Source: Bacillus pseudomycoides
Lineage (GTDB): Bacteria > Bacillota > Bacilli > Bacillales > Bacillaceae_G
Reading direction: 5' to 3'
DNA length: 64,000 bases
NCBI RefSeq assembly: GCF_002582035.1
Contig: NZ_NUQE01000036.1
Span: 105,595-169,594, forward strand
Below the pieces are notes generated by a model. That model did no database searches. It saw only the letters and a list, made by a program, of their open reading frames with translations, and was not told where the DNA came from. Below, piece after piece: positions 42,537-52,126 of this stretch (positions are counted from its first letter, which is position 1; the number at the start of each line of letters is the position of its first letter). The translations under genes and the position numbers were made by a program.

Positions 42537-43025
42537 TTATTTTCTTCTACCATACACATGATAAGCATATGTATATGGATTTTTCTCATCTGTCACGCCT
42601 TGTTCTACAGATATTTCTTTCCACTCATCGTAATTAATTTCTGGGAAAAATGTGTCACCTTCAAATACTTCTTCAATTTTCGTAATATACAAGCGATCCG
42701 CAAACGGAAGAACTTCTTTAAAAATCTCCGCACCGCCAATCACAAAAATTTCTTCATTCAGTTGCTCGTCCATTTTCTGCACATCATCAATAGAATGGAT
42801 GACTTCACAGCCTTCCATTTCATAATTTTTGTTACGAGTTAAAATAATGTTTGTTCTCCCTGGTAAAGGTCTTCCAATGGATTCAAACGTTTTTCTCCCC
42901 ATAATGATCGGATGGCCCATCGTTACTTTTTTAAAGTACGCCAAATCCGCGGGAAGATGCCAAGGTAATTGGTTGTCTTTACCGATTAGACGATTTTTAT
43001 CCATTGCTACAAGTAATGAAATCAT
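42537..43025 (-). CDS. dfrA: Dihydrofolate reductase
   Basis: 162 residues, complete. ISLLVAMDKNRLIGKDNQLPWHLPADLAYFKK contains the NADPH/folate pocket, with the catalytic acid in the PADLAYFK helix. GRKTFESIGRPLPGRTNIILTRN and FVIGGAEIFKE are the other family blocks. Regenerates tetrahydrofolate used up by thymidylate synthase, whose gene lies 20 bp upstream in the same operon. Confidence 0.95.
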   Translation of the reverse strand: MISLLVAMDKNRLIGKDNQLPWHLPADLAYFKKVTMGHPIIMGRKTFESIGRPLPGRTNIILTRNKNYEMEGCEVIHSIDDVQKMDEQLNEEIFVIGGAEIFKEVLPFADRLYITKIEEVFEGDTFFPEINYDEWKEISVEQGVTDEKNPYTYAYHVYGRRK

Positions 43026-43045
43026 ATATATCCCCCTATCTTCGT

Positions 43046-44002
43046 TTACACAGCTACCGGTGCTTTAATTGCTGGATGCGGATCGTATCCTTCTAACATA
43101 AGATCATTCATCTCAAAATCAAAGATAGATTTCACATCTGGATTTAGCTTTAACGTTGGGAACGGACGCGGTTCACGTGCTAATTGTTTTTCCACTTGTT
43201 CAAAATGGTTTGTGTAAATATGTGCATCACCAATTGTATGAACAAACTCACCTACTTCTAAACCACACTCATGCGCAATTAAATGTGTTAATAACGAATA
43301 ACTAGCTATATTAAACGGAATACCGAGGAAAATATCACCGCTGCGTTGATATAGCTGACAAGATAATTTCCCATCTGCCACATAAAATTGGAATAATGTA
43401 TGACAAGGTGGTAGTGCCATACTTGGTACATCTTCCGGATTCCATGCGGATACAATTAAACGGCGAGAATCTGGGTTTTTCTTAATCATATCAATTACGT
43501 CTTGCAATTGATCAAGCGTTTCTCCAGCAGTCGTTTTCCAAGCACGCCACTGTTTCCCATACACATCTCCTAAATTACCGTAACCCTTCGCAAATTCGTC
43601 ATCTTCTAACACTTTTGTTTTAAACAATTCCATTTGCTCTTCGTATTGCTTATTAAATTCTTCATCTTGCTGAGAACGTAGTCCAAAGTCTGTCATATCT
43701 GGCCCTGTATACGCATCGCTCTCTATCCAATTTTTAAACGCCCATTCGTTCCAAATATTATTATTATGCTGCAACAAATAACGAATGTTTGTGTCACCTT
43801 TCATAAACCAAAGAAGTTCGCTCGCTACTAAACGAAACGGCACACGTTTTGTCGTAAGTAACGGAAAACCTTGACTTAAATCAAAGCGCATTTGATACCC
43901 AAATACAGATACTGTTCCTGTACCAGTGCGATCTTCTTTTCTCGTACCGTTTTCCATAACATGACGGCACATATTTAAATATTCATACTCTGCGTGTTTC
44001 AT
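43046..44002 (-). CDS. thyA: Thymidylate synthase
   Basis: 318 residues. Catalytic cysteine in [12 protein letters not shown]; folate-binding [12 protein letters not shown] and [13 protein letters not shown]-type block; [27 protein letters not shown] binds dUMP. Makes dTMP from dUMP. ATG at 44002 gives the usual ThyA N-terminus ([12 protein letters not shown]) and has GAAGGTTACTT before it; the frame continues 12 codons upstream. First gene of the thyA-dfrA operon, an arrangement conserved in bacilli. Confidence 0.95.
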   Translation of the reverse strand: MKHAEYEYLNMCRHVMENGTRKEDRTGTGTVSVFGYQMRFDLSQGFPLLTTKRVPFRLVASELLWFMKGDTNIRYLLQHNNNIWNEWAFKNWIESDAYTGPDMTDFGLRSQQDEEFNKQYEEQMELFKTKVLEDDEFAKGYGNLGDVYGKQWRAWKTTAGETLDQLQDVIDMIKKNPDSRRLIVSAWNPEDVPSMALPPCHTLFQFYVADGKLSCQLYQRSGDIFLGIPFNIASYSLLTHLIAHECGLEVGEFVHTIGDAHIYTNHFEQVEKQLAREPRPFPTLKLNPDVKSIFDFEMNDLMLEGYDPHPAIKAPVAV

Positions 44003-44272
44003 CAAGTAACCTTCTTTCACAATTGCTTTATGTAACATTATTTTTTCCTATATGGAGTTTATCATATATGCATTTGAATTTCACACAGCCTTTTTAGTAA
44101 AAAACTCTCTCGTATAGAATACACGCGCAGAAACCTAGTATTAAAAAATTTTTTCATCTTCAAAATCTGACATACTTTTGTAAATCTTTCCCACAAAAAG
44201 AAAAAGGGTTTTCCTATCCTTTTCAAGAAACTATAGTGCGGAAGTAAATAATACATGAGTGGAGGTTTTACT

Positions 44273-45730
44273 ATGCAAAAAATTGAAATGCCTCTTACAA
44301 GTAAATTACATACGAAAATCCAAAACATGATGAAAGATTTAGACGTCCCTGGAGCTGCAGTGGCTATTATAAAAAACGGAGAAGTAGTATTCTCAGAAGG
44401 TTATGGGTACCGTGATACAAAAAATAAAAAACCAGTTACCCCAAAAACGTTATTTGCAATTGGTTCATCGACAAAAGCATTTGGTACACTTTCTTTAAGC
44501 TTACTCGCACAGCAGCAAAAATTTAATTGGGATACACCTGTGCAAACTTACATTCCAACTTTTTCACTTCATGATCCGCTAGCAAGCGCACAAATTACAG
44601 CTCGTGACCTAGCATCTCATCGTACCGGTGTCAGTCGTCATGATACATTATGGTATATCTCTTCTTTAACTCGACAAGAAATTGCTGAAAAAATTCGCCA
44701 CTTAGAACTAGATGCACCATTTCGCTCGGCATTTTTATATAACAACTTAATGTATGCCACGATTAGTTATATTGCTGAAAACATTACAAATCAAACATGG
44801 GAACAATATGTAACAGAACATATTTTAGACCCGCTTCAGATGGAACGTACGAACTTCTCAGTTACTACTTCACAAAAATCAGATGATCACGCACTTCCTT
44901 ACATCGAGAAAGATGGGAACATAACAGAAGTACCTTTCTGCAAAATTGATACAATTGGTGCTGCTGGATGTATCAACTCTAATATAGAAGATATGGCAAA
45001 ATGGGTATTACTTCATTTAAACAAAGGAAAAGTTGGCGAACATGAACTTATCATGCCGGACATGCTCCAACAAATGTATACACCGCATATCCCAATTCCA
45101 GATGAACCAATGTTCGCTATGCCGGAATGCCCATTAAATAGCTACGGTCTCGGCTGGTTTATTAGCGCCTATCGCGGGCATAAAGAAATCCACCATGGCG
45201 GGAATATCGATGGATTCTCGGCACTTGTATCCTTTATGCCAGAACATAATATTGGACTTGTCGTGTTAACAAATTCCGGTAAAACGTTACTTCCTTCTTA
45301 CCTTGCGCATCAAATTTATGATGAATTACTTGGATTAGAACCAATTGATTGGCATAAACGCGCTGTAGAAGACACAGCGAAGTTTAATGAAATAATGAAA
45401 GAAATAAACAAACCGCTACCACAAGTAAAGGAAACCATTCTTTCGCATCCATTAAAAGATTATATCGGAACGTTCAAACATCCTGCTTACGGAACAATTG
45501 ACATACACAAACGAAATGAAACTCTATACTTAAAATTCGCCTCATTTGATATAGAAATGAAACATCATCATTATGATATGTTCAGCACGAAATGGAATGT
45601 TTTTCAAGTAGAAATGAACATATTAGTTTCTTATGAGATGAATACAGCAGGTGAACTAAACGAGCTTAAACTGCACCTACCAGCAACTTTAAGTACAAAG
45701 CCGCTTCTGTTTACGAAAACTGAAAAATAG
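44273..45730 (+). CDS. Serine hydrolase, beta-lactamase/DD-peptidase class C fold
   Basis: 485 residues without signal peptide. The catalytic S-x-x-K is SSTKAFG near residue 70, the Y-x-N is YNNLMY near 160, and the third motif is HHGGNIDGF near 310. A C-terminal beta-barrel (about 390-485, DUF3471-like: LKDYIGTFKHPAYGTIDIHKRNETLYLKF) follows. Probably a cytoplasmic esterase or peptidase; substrate unknown. GTGGAGGT before ATG 44273 decides the start over an earlier in-frame ATG. Confidence 0.85.
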   Translation: MQKIEMPLTSKLHTKIQNMMKDLDVPGAAVAIIKNGEVVFSEGYGYRDTKNKKPVTPKTLFAIGSSTKAFGTLSLSLLAQQQKFNWDTPVQTYIPTFSLHDPLASAQITARDLASHRTGVSRHDTLWYISSLTRQEIAEKIRHLELDAPFRSAFLYNNLMYATISYIAENITNQTWEQYVTEHILDPLQMERTNFSVTTSQKSDDHALPYIEKDGNITEVPFCKIDTIGAAGCINSNIEDMAKWVLLHLNKGKVGEHELIMPDMLQQMYTPHIPIPDEPMFAMPECPLNSYGLGWFISAYRGHKEIHHGGNIDGFSALVSFMPEHNIGLVVLTNSGKTLLPSYLAHQIYDELLGLEPIDWHKRAVEDTAKFNEIMKEINKPLPQVKETILSHPLKDYIGTFKHPAYGTIDIHKRNETLYLKFASFDIEMKHHHYDMFSTKWNVFQVEMNILVSYEMNTAGELNELKLHLPATLSTKPLLFTKTEK

Positions 45731-45762
45731 AATTTCCACTAGTAAGGTTTATTCCCAAAATA

Positions 45763-45793
45763 AAGAGCGCTGACTTTTGTGCAGCGCTCTTTG
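45763..45793 (+). terminator. Rho-independent terminator of the serine hydrolase gene
   Basis: Stem AAAGAGCGCTG / CAGCGCTCTTT. Confidence 0.9.
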
Positions 45794-45884
45794 TCCTTCT
45801 CAACATAGAAAGAATAGCAAAACAATCCTATTGATCTTTTTTACAGCTTAGGCTGCTAACTTGAAAGTACTTGAATCATTTGAT

Positions 45885-46277
45885 TTACATCTCCATATTC
45901 GGCGCATACGCAACTTCTAATATGTAACCGTTCGGATCATGAAAATCAACTGTATAATATCCTTCTGAATACTCCTTCATTTCTATTGGTCCGCGAATGA
46001 TTTTGGCACGAACATTATGTAAGAAATGTGCTACTTCATCAACTACAGACCGATTCATTGCCTGATAACAAATATGCCTTGGGCCTAACGTGTGTACAAG
46101 TTCTGCACCAATCTCTTTAAAATATAGCTCTGTTTTCCCAGTACTAAACGCAGTTTCATTTAGTTGCGTCCAACAAATAATAGAAAACAATTGACGATAA
46201 AACTTCATAGATTCCTCTAAGTTTGCGATCCAAAATTCAATGTGATGAATACCAGGTTCATATGTTTTCTCAGGCAT
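45885..46277 (-). CDS. VOC (glyoxalase/dioxygenase) superfamily protein
   Basis: 130 residues with two beta-alpha-beta-beta-beta modules. Metal-ligand candidates are H in GIHHIEFWIANLEESMKFY, H in RHICYQA, and E in DPNGYILEVAYAPN. Function (lyase, dioxygenase or resistance protein) cannot be told. AAGGAG precedes the ATG. Lies 40 bp after a HAD phosphatase gene on the same strand. Confidence 0.8.
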   Translation of the reverse strand: MPEKTYEPGIHHIEFWIANLEESMKFYRQLFSIICWTQLNETAFSTGKTELYFKEIGAELVHTLGPRHICYQAMNRSVVDEVAHFLHNVRAKIIRGPIEMKEYSEGYYTVDFHDPNGYILEVAYAPNMEM

Positions 46278-46317
46278 ATTCTCCTTGCTCTCTTTCCTAT
46301 CAAATTTTCACTTCACA

Positions 46318-46947
46318 CTATTTTGAGTTCACAACACTTACAATCTCTTTTGGGACATTCACAATGTAATTCGGAGATTCATCCTGTACCGCTTCTATCA
46401 CATCATAGCCCCAGCTTACCCAAATTACTTCTACGCCAATTTTTTTGCAAGATACAATATCCCGCAGCTCATCTCCAACATAAATCACATCGGAATTTTG
46501 TAGTTTATTTGCTTTTAAAAATTTCTTTATCACTTTATCTTTTCCAAAAATGTTATTAGAACAAAAAACATCATGAATAAAATCAATTTCATTTTGACTT
46601 AAAAATTCCCGAATATGCTCCTCAGCGTTCGAGGATACAATGACAATTTCATAGCCGCTCTCTTTCAACGTCTGCAAAACATCTCTTATTCCATCGAACA
46701 AAGTAAGATTTGAGATCGATGGTTGATATAATTTATAAAACTCTAATGCTATCATAGGGATTTTATACAGAGGCACGTGAAGCAATTTACACCTCTCAGG
46801 AATTGATAACTTCCGCAATGCTTCAACATCCTCTTCTCTTACCTGTTTAAAACGGTGTTTCTCTGCTATTTCATTGAAAATAGGAATAAAGATATCTTTA
46901 GAATCTACTAACGTACCATCAAAATCAAAAATAACATATTTATTCAT
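46318..46947 (-). CDS. HAD-superfamily phosphatase (Gph-like)
   Basis: 209 residues. HAD motif I FDFDGTLVD (nucleophile D9), motif II VSSN near residue 105, motif III lysine in FGKDKVIKKF, and motif IV YVGDELRDI. A helical cap (about 15-90) marks subclass I. Substrate unknown; probably a small phosphometabolite. Confidence 0.85.
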   Translation of the reverse strand: MNKYVIFDFDGTLVDSKDIFIPIFNEIAEKHRFKQVREEDVEALRKLSIPERCKLLHVPLYKIPMIALEFYKLYQPSISNLTLFDGIRDVLQTLKESGYEIVIVSSNAEEHIREFLSQNEIDFIHDVFCSNNIFGKDKVIKKFLKANKLQNSDVIYVGDELRDIVSCKKIGVEVIWVSWGYDVIEAVQDESPNYIVNVPKEIVSVVNSK

Positions 46948-47043
46948 TACGAATGCTCCTTATTATCATTTCTTTTATATTCATAATACTTATGAATTCT
47001 CTTTCAAATTCATATAACCTTTTATTTACTTTCTCTTTATCTA

Positions 47044-47080
47044 CCAAAAAAAGAACAAGGTAAATATCCTTGTTCTCCTT
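47044..47080 (-). terminator. Rho-independent terminator of ypjP
   Basis: Stem AGAACAAGG / CCTTGTTCT with an A-run on the left reading as U's on the minus strand. Confidence 0.85.
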
Positions 47081-47082
47081 TA

Positions 47083-47658
47083 CTATGAAAGCCATTGCGG
47101 CGGTGTATTCGTATTCCAATAAATATCACCCAGCTCATGGTGTGCTGTAAAATCATCTTCATAACGATGGTAATGAAAATTAAAATAATAGCCGTCTTGC
47201 GGCGGATGATCTCGTCTTACGTGGAAACGCAGTAGGTCATTTCCGTTTTTTGTATCATAAACATGAAAAATTTTTTCATGTTTTCCACCTGCGGGCTTTT
47301 GCGAAATCGCTAAAGACTGTAATGAATCTTCTGGTGTAGTCTTTGCAAGTTCTGCTATTGCCACCTCTATTTTCGGCAATATAACATCTTTAAACTCATC
47401 TTCAATTACTGGCCCAATTTTCGATCCAAATTTCTCCATTGATTGCCGCTCTGCTTCGTCCATCGCATAAGAGAGAAATGCTTCTGAGCTTATCTCATTT
47501 TGTTTTTCATCGAATGTATACGGCGTTCGCTCTAGATTTTGCTGTTTTGTAGGCTTGTCCGTTTTTGCATTATCAAGCAGTGCAGAAGGAGGTGTTACTA
47601 ATCCAAATGTAAATACAGTAATTAACGTGACGAGTGTCTTTTTCATCCAATTTGGCAT
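47083..47658 (-). CDS. ypjP: YpjP-like secreted or membrane-anchored protein
   Basis: 191 residues. An N-terminal hydrophobic stretch (KKTLVTLITVFTFGLVTPPSALL) is an uncleaved anchor or signal peptide. The rest is a soluble domain with FHVYDTKNGNDLLRFHVRRDHPPQDGYYFNFHYH. In B. subtilis ypjP lies next to thyB-dfrA; here the same association exists at about 3 kb distance, which supports the assignment. ATG at 47658 follows AGGGAGGG. Function unknown. Confidence 0.75.
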   Translation of the reverse strand: MPNWMKKTLVTLITVFTFGLVTPPSALLDNAKTDKPTKQQNLERTPYTFDEKQNEISSEAFLSYAMDEAERQSMEKFGSKIGPVIEDEFKDVILPKIEVAIAELAKTTPEDSLQSLAISQKPAGGKHEKIFHVYDTKNGNDLLRFHVRRDHPPQDGYYFNFHYHRYEDDFTAHHELGDIYWNTNTPPQWLS

Positions 47659-47841
47659 TTTGTATCCCTCCCTTTCTTTGCTTATGTTTTTATAACTGTT
47701 TCTTCCATTATACAAAATGATGCCAATTTTTGCACTTTACAAATTTATTAACGTTAACATTATTTATAATGATTTGAATATGGAATAGTAAGATTTCATA
47801 TAATAAGTATTATTCTTTGATTTTACTAGGAGGTTTTCCTT

Positions 47842-47919
47842 TTGAATCTTGATTTTCTCTTTTCAGGTGTAAGCATTTTTGTTCTCATCTATTTTATGTA
47901 TGTGTGTATTACAGATTAA
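47842..47919 (+). CDS. Candidate 25-residue membrane peptide
   Basis: TTG start with AGGAGGT eight bases upstream, followed by codons for one hydrophobic segment (FSGVSIFVLIYFMYVCI) and TAA. No neighbours on this strand and no strong terminator, so it is a weak candidate. The excellent ribosome binding site is the main support. Confidence 0.4.
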   Translation: MNLDFLFSGVSIFVLIYFMYVCITD

Positions 47920-47998
47920 CTAAAAGACCTATACTGCTCTTTTTTGTTAAGTATACAGTTCAACGAACCCCAACGATCAGCAGGTTTTTTCTTCATTC

Positions 47999-48098
47999 GC
48001 ACTGATGAAACTTACGTACATTTATATCCCACCTATCTTCTTAGCTTTTTTAGTATCTTGATGCGAGAGTCTTACTTCCTGTTTGTGCGGGATAAATA
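47999..48098. repeat. bcr-type repeat overlapping the 3' end of an ABC permease gene (R8)
   Basis: Degenerate copy: ACTGATGAAACTTACG...ATCCCACCTATCTTCTTAGC...GCGAGAGTCTTACTTCCTG...GCGGGATAAA. Its reverse strand supplies the last 24 codons and the stop of the permease gene. Confidence 0.75.
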
Positions 48099-49284
48099 AA
48101 ATCCACGCTGTTATTATGATCGCAACTCCTGCACAAATTCCAGCAACCATGGCGTAAAATTGCGCTAGTGTAACAATTCCATACACAAATAAAGCTGGCA
48201 AACATAAGTATCCCTGCACTTTTTGTGAAAGCCATAGTTTTTTCCCTTCTGAACAATATAACTGTAAAAATAATTTTCCAGAGAACATTTTCCATATATC
48301 ACTTGAATATCGAAATATTGCAAATAACGCAAACGAAATAACGATTGCAGCGATCCACCACGGTGCAATCCAAATAGCATTTGCACTAATAAAAATGATA
48401 CGAACGTAAAAACCACCTGCATCACCCGAACGAAAATATTCTTTTAAAAAAGATTCAATGATCCTAGAATCATTGCTATTTCCTATTAATATACGTTTAG
48501 AGCGTGGAAATAACCATGGTTTCGCTGCATTTGTAGGTTTTTGTACTTGACCTCCAAATGTCATAATTTGCGTTGTCCATCTCATTTTTTCTCCTTTTTC
48601 TTTTTCAATTTCTTTAAAAAAGAAGCGATGGTAATGCATTTTTTCTTTTATTAAGAAAAAACTTATGATAAAAAGAAGCAAAAAGAAAAAAACTGTATAA
48701 AAAGACTGCTGTAATATATATCTACATGTCGTACCTACATATACAATCCCTAGAAAAAAGAGAGTAGTTTTAATAATCATCACTTGCCACTGTTTATGAA
48801 ATCGAATATCAATATAACGTTGTAGCAGTGAAAGTGTAAACCGAAAGCAAATCAAAAATACAAAACATAAAAAAGCTTGTACACCAGTTCCATGCAAACT
48901 TTTCAAAAAGATTGGTAGAAATAATATCATTATAAGTACACTTGTAAAACAAATACGGCAAAAAGAATAAATCATTCCATATTTCATCATTTGTCTTATA
49001 TGGTTTGGAAATGGAATGAGAAACAAACTATCTGCTTGTTCTAAAAATGAGCGTACACTTCTTGAAAATATCACGGCATAAAACACAAGAAATCCGGCAG
49101 AACAATATAATATATCTTCAGGTGTCAGTCCTTGCTTCCAAAGTGAAGCATAATAGATCCAGCTAAATACAAGTACTGGAACAATTAAGTATAATGCAAT
49201 AGTCCAATCGACAACGGATCGTACTGCCTTCCACTTTCGTTTAACCTCATGAAACAACCTTTTATAAAATAGTTTTCTAATCAT
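48022..49284 (-). CDS. ABC transporter permease (EcsB-like)
   Basis: About 420 residues with some ten hydrophobic segments in two blocks (about 30-210 and 290-395), separated by a basic cytoplasmic loop (MHYHRFFFKEIEKEKGEK). Overall arrangement as in EcsB of B. subtilis. ATG at 49284 overlaps the ATPase stop codon by 8 bp (ATGATTAG), so translation is coupled. The last 24 residues (from about FIPHKQEV) are encoded by a bcr-type repeat, so the native C-terminus has been replaced. Cargo unknown. Confidence 0.8.
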   Translation of the reverse strand: MIRKLFYKRLFHEVKRKWKAVRSVVDWTIALYLIVPVLVFSWIYYASLWKQGLTPEDILYCSAGFLVFYAVIFSRSVRSFLEQADSLFLIPFPNHIRQMMKYGMIYSFCRICFTSVLIMILFLPIFLKSLHGTGVQAFLCFVFLICFRFTLSLLQRYIDIRFHKQWQVMIIKTTLFFLGIVYVGTTCRYILQQSFYTVFFFLLLFIISFFLIKEKMHYHRFFFKEIEKEKGEKMRWTTQIMTFGGQVQKPTNAAKPWLFPRSKRILIGNSNDSRIIESFLKEYFRSGDAGGFYVRIIFISANAIWIAPWWIAAIVISFALFAIFRYSSDIWKMFSGKLFLQLYCSEGKKLWLSQKVQGYLCLPALFVYGIVTLAQFYAMVAGICAGVAIIITAWILFIPHKQEVRLSHQDTKKAKKIGGI

Positions 49285-49987
49285 GTTGTTCCCGCCTTGC
49301 AATTACATCAAAGCAATCTAACAATGTTCCTTCTGGTATGTTAGCAAGCAATTGAATATCACATAAATCTCCATTTGCAAATAATGTTCCTTCTGAAATT
49401 AATAAGAAACGCTCACATATTCTTTCTGCTGTATCTAACACATGCGTGCACAGTAAAATACCCGCACCGCGTTCTTTTTCTTTATATAAAAAATTGAGAA
49501 AATCACGAATCGCTGTCGGATCTAATCCAATAAACGGTTCATCAATAATATAAAAATCCGGCTCTGTTAGAAATGCTAAAATAAGCATTGACTTTTGTTT
49601 CATTCCTTTTGAAAACTTTGATAGATATTCATGCTTATGCTTGTCCATCCGAAACGTACGCAACAATTCTTCTGCTTGTGTTTCCCAGCTTCCTGATTCA
49701 ACCTCCCGAGCAGCCATTAATAGTTCAATATGTTCCCATAATGTTAAGTAATCATAATACGTTGGATGTTCAGGTACATATGCATATGAGTTCTTTTTAT
49801 CTCCAAACGAAACTTCCCCGTCCATATGCGCTAATAATCCAAGAATCGCTTTTATTGTTGTACTCTTTCCCGCTCCATTTGCACCAATTAAAGCAAATAG
49901 TTCACCTTGTTCAATTGAAAAGGCGATATTATGAATCGTTTGCTCTCCAACTTCATATCCAGCCGACTTTATGTTAACTTGCAGCAC
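49277..49987 (-). CDS. ABC transporter ATPase (EcsA-like)
   Basis: 236 residues. Walker A GANGAGKSTT near residue 37, Q-loop region YVPEHPTYYDYLTLWEH, signature LSKFSKGMKQK (degenerate SKGM instead of SGGQ, as in EcsA), Walker B FYIIDEPFIGLDP and the H-loop LLCTHVLD. The short form and SKGMKQK signature fit EcsA-type exporters linked to protein secretion and envelope processes. First gene of a two-gene operon with the permease. Confidence 0.85.
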   Translation of the reverse strand: MLQVNIKSAGYEVGEQTIHNIAFSIEQGELFALIGANGAGKSTTIKAILGLLAHMDGEVSFGDKKNSYAYVPEHPTYYDYLTLWEHIELLMAAREVESGSWETQAEELLRTFRMDKHKHEYLSKFSKGMKQKSMLILAFLTEPDFYIIDEPFIGLDPTAIRDFLNFLYKEKERGAGILLCTHVLDTAERICERFLLISEGTLFANGDLCDIQLLANIPEGTLLDCFDVIARREQHD

Positions 49988-50091
49988 ATGTACCCCTCTC
50001 TCTTCAGAAAATTACAATAAATACCTATGAAAATAATAACATATTTTTCTATAAAAATACTTTTCAATCTGAAACACAGCAAAGATGCAAT

Positions 50092-50245
50092 TCATCCCGC
50101 ATTAACGGGCAGTAAGCCCCCCATCTCAAGATGCAGAGAAAAGCGAAGAAGATAGGTCGGGAATAACTGCCCGTAAAAACCCGATTGGTGAGAGCTTTCC
50201 ATCAGTGGGGGACGAAGCCTCCCACTGATAGAAGTTTCACTTTAT
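50092..50245. repeat. bcr-type intergenic repeat, full-length, reverse orientation (R9)
   Basis: About 154 bp from CATCCCGCATTAACGGGCAGTAAG through AAAGCGAAGAAGATAGG and CCGATTGGTGAGAGCTTTCC to GAAGTTTCACTTTAT. Right flank TTTAT, left TTCAT. Same family as R3 and R10. Confidence 0.85.
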
Positions 50246-50355
50246 GTGCAGGAAAACAATGTTGATAGTAGAATACTTTATATTTTGGGCTCAAAATAAT
50301 GTTTTGTTATTTAACCTAAAACATTTCTAACAAACGACGAGAAAGGATATATAAT

Positions 50356-50901
50356 ATGGCAAATAAACGAAACATCGAGGCTATTTTCATCGACCGTGAC
50401 GGTACAATCGGCGGCGATACGACAATTCATTATCCTGGAGAATTTCAATTATTTTCATTTACTAAGATGACTCTAGATAAGCTAAAAGAACAAAATATAC
50501 AATTATTTTCTTTTACAAACCAACCTGGTATTGCTAATGGTAAGGCAACAAAAGAAGACTTTATTGAAGAATTAGAAGCATTCGGTTTTGACGACATATA
50601 TCTTTGTCCACACCGGCACAGTGATGGCTGTACATGTCGTAAGCCTGGAAAAGGAATGCTTCTTCAAGCAGCTAAAAAACATCATCTTGATTTAACAAAA
50701 TGTGTTGTAATCGGTGATCGCTGGAGTGATATTGTTGCAGGCGTAAAAGTCGGTGCAACAACGATTTTAGTACAAACAGGTGCCGGATACGATGCACTGC
50801 ATACATACCGTCATAAATGGGCTAATATGGAGGCTGATTATATTGCAGAAAATTTAGAGGATGCTGTCTCATGGCTATTTACACAGCGTACATTAACATG
50901 A
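50356..50901 (+). CDS. HAD-IIIA family phosphatase (GmhB/histidinol-phosphatase-like)
   Basis: 181 residues. Motif I FIDRDGTIGGD with both aspartates, motif II SFTNQPGIANG, the zinc-binding loop CPHRHSDGCTCRKP (three Cys plus His), and motif IV IGDRWSDI. The zinc loop is typical of GmhB and HisB-N type phosphatases. No heptose or histidine genes nearby, so the substrate is open. GAGAAAGGA precedes the ATG. Confidence 0.85.
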   Translation: MANKRNIEAIFIDRDGTIGGDTTIHYPGEFQLFSFTKMTLDKLKEQNIQLFSFTNQPGIANGKATKEDFIEELEAFGFDDIYLCPHRHSDGCTCRKPGKGMLLQAAKKHHLDLTKCVVIGDRWSDIVAGVKVGATTILVQTGAGYDALHTYRHKWANMEADYIAENLEDAVSWLFTQRTLT

Positions 50902-50938
50902 AAACAGCAATGCTATGTAAAATAGCATTGCTGTTTGA
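50900..50938 (+). terminator. Rho-independent terminator of the HAD-IIIA gene
   Basis: Stem AACAGCAATGCTAT / ATAGCATTGCTGTT followed by TGATTA; U-run is short. Confidence 0.75.
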
Positions 50939-51078
50939 TTACTCCATTCGTTCTTGCATACCTCAACGATGAAAATACTAAAACTATTTATCTATGAAAA
51001 GCTTGTCCCTACATATTCATATACTATGAAACTGAATCCCAATATGATTGGATATATATCACTAGTTGTATATCGATT

Positions 51079-51519
51079 TTATAAATTTAATTCATAATGA
51101 AAATAGCGATCATCTCTTATATAACCGTTCCCTACATATAAATGCTGTGCTGTTGCATTATCTACTTCCGTTTGAAGCTTTAATCCTTTTGCACCTGTCT
51201 CCACTGCAAATTGCTTCGCCTTTGCTAACAATTCTTTCCCTACTCCAATTCCTCTTACTTCCTTTCGCACAAATAAATCATTTAAAATCCACAACTCTTT
51301 CATCGAAATAGACGAAAAAGAAGGATATAACTGCGTAAATCCAACGTATTTTCCATCTTCTACTGCCACAAAGATAACAGATTCTTTTCGCTCTATACGT
51401 TCACGTAAAAATTGTTCTGCTTCTTCTATATTAGAATCTTGTCTATAAAACATACGATATTCATTAAATAGTGTTGCTACTCCTTGTAAGTCTTCCATAG
51501 ATGCTTGATATATTTTCAC
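51079..51519 (-). CDS. GNAT N-acetyltransferase
   Basis: 146 residues. Complete GNAT fold with motif A LFVRKEVRGIGVGKELLAKAKQFA and the C-terminal block NATAQHLYVGNGYIRDD. GTG start at 51519 overlaps the trmO stop by GTGA, so translation is coupled; a longer open frame exists but lies inside trmO. Substrate unknown; co-expression with TrmO may be incidental. Confidence 0.8.
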   Translation of the reverse strand: MKIYQASMEDLQGVATLFNEYRMFYRQDSNIEEAEQFLRERIERKESVIFVAVEDGKYVGFTQLYPSFSSISMKELWILNDLFVRKEVRGIGVGKELLAKAKQFAVETGAKGLKLQTEVDNATAQHLYVGNGYIRDDRYFHYELNL

Positions 51520-51989
51520 TTCTCTTCGCTTCCTTTCCAATAGTTCTTCATTAAATCCGTTGCCCAATCTGGCTGCTTGATTTCTTCTCTTGGTAAAAAC
51601 TCTTTCATAACTGGCTTCATATCTAAAATAGGGGTACCATCAATCGCATCTAACCCTTGCACAACTAATTTCTTTCCTTCTCTACATACTACTTTTACAA
51701 TCGTAGCACCTAATTTATTTGGACGATTTTTCCCCCGCTGTGCAAAAATACCGATTTTCGGATACTGTTCATTATTACGAGGGTGTCTTGCCGTATACTG
51801 AATGTTGGCTTCTGTCACTCTATCAAAATAAAAAATAACTTCAATATGTGAAAATTGTTCAATCCCTTGTAAACTTTCTTCTGTATACGGATCTATCAAT
51901 TCAATAATAGATTCTATTTCGCCCCACAAATCATCTTCTACATTCATTCGTTCATTATGTACAAAAGCAATCGGTTGTAACGAAAACAT
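51516..51989 (-). CDS. TrmO/TsaA-like tRNA (N6-threonylcarbamoyladenosine) methyltransferase
   Basis: 157 residues, UPF0066 fold. PIAFVHNERMNVEDDLWGEIESIIEL at the start, FSHIEVIFYFDRV, the family block ARHPRNNEQYPKIGIFAQRGKNRPNKLG (SAM and substrate binding), and LDAIDGTPILDMKPV. E. coli TrmO methylates t6A in tRNA-Thr; the same role here is inferred. ATG at 51989 follows AAAAGGGGGGATA; an upstream in-frame start has none. First in a two-gene operon. Confidence 0.85.
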   Translation of the reverse strand: MFSLQPIAFVHNERMNVEDDLWGEIESIIELIDPYTEESLQGIEQFSHIEVIFYFDRVTEANIQYTARHPRNNEQYPKIGIFAQRGKNRPNKLGATIVKVVCREGKKLVVQGLDAIDGTPILDMKPVMKEFLPREEIKQPDWATDLMKNYWKGSEEK

Positions 51990-52126
51990 CGTATCCCCCC
52001 TTTTTGTAACCACTTACATTATAATATATTTTCTGAATACTTTCCATGAATAATACATTAGTTTACATAATAATATTATGTAAAGAAAAAAAGAGAAAGC
52101 ACATAACTCCCTCTTCTTTCTGAAAA

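Noticed and set aside
42457-42842. Plus-strand frame starting near AAAGGAGAGG at about 42450
   Set aside because: The site is strong, but the frame runs antisense through the dfrA terminator and gene; composition follows dfrA. Could be revisited if transcript data exist.
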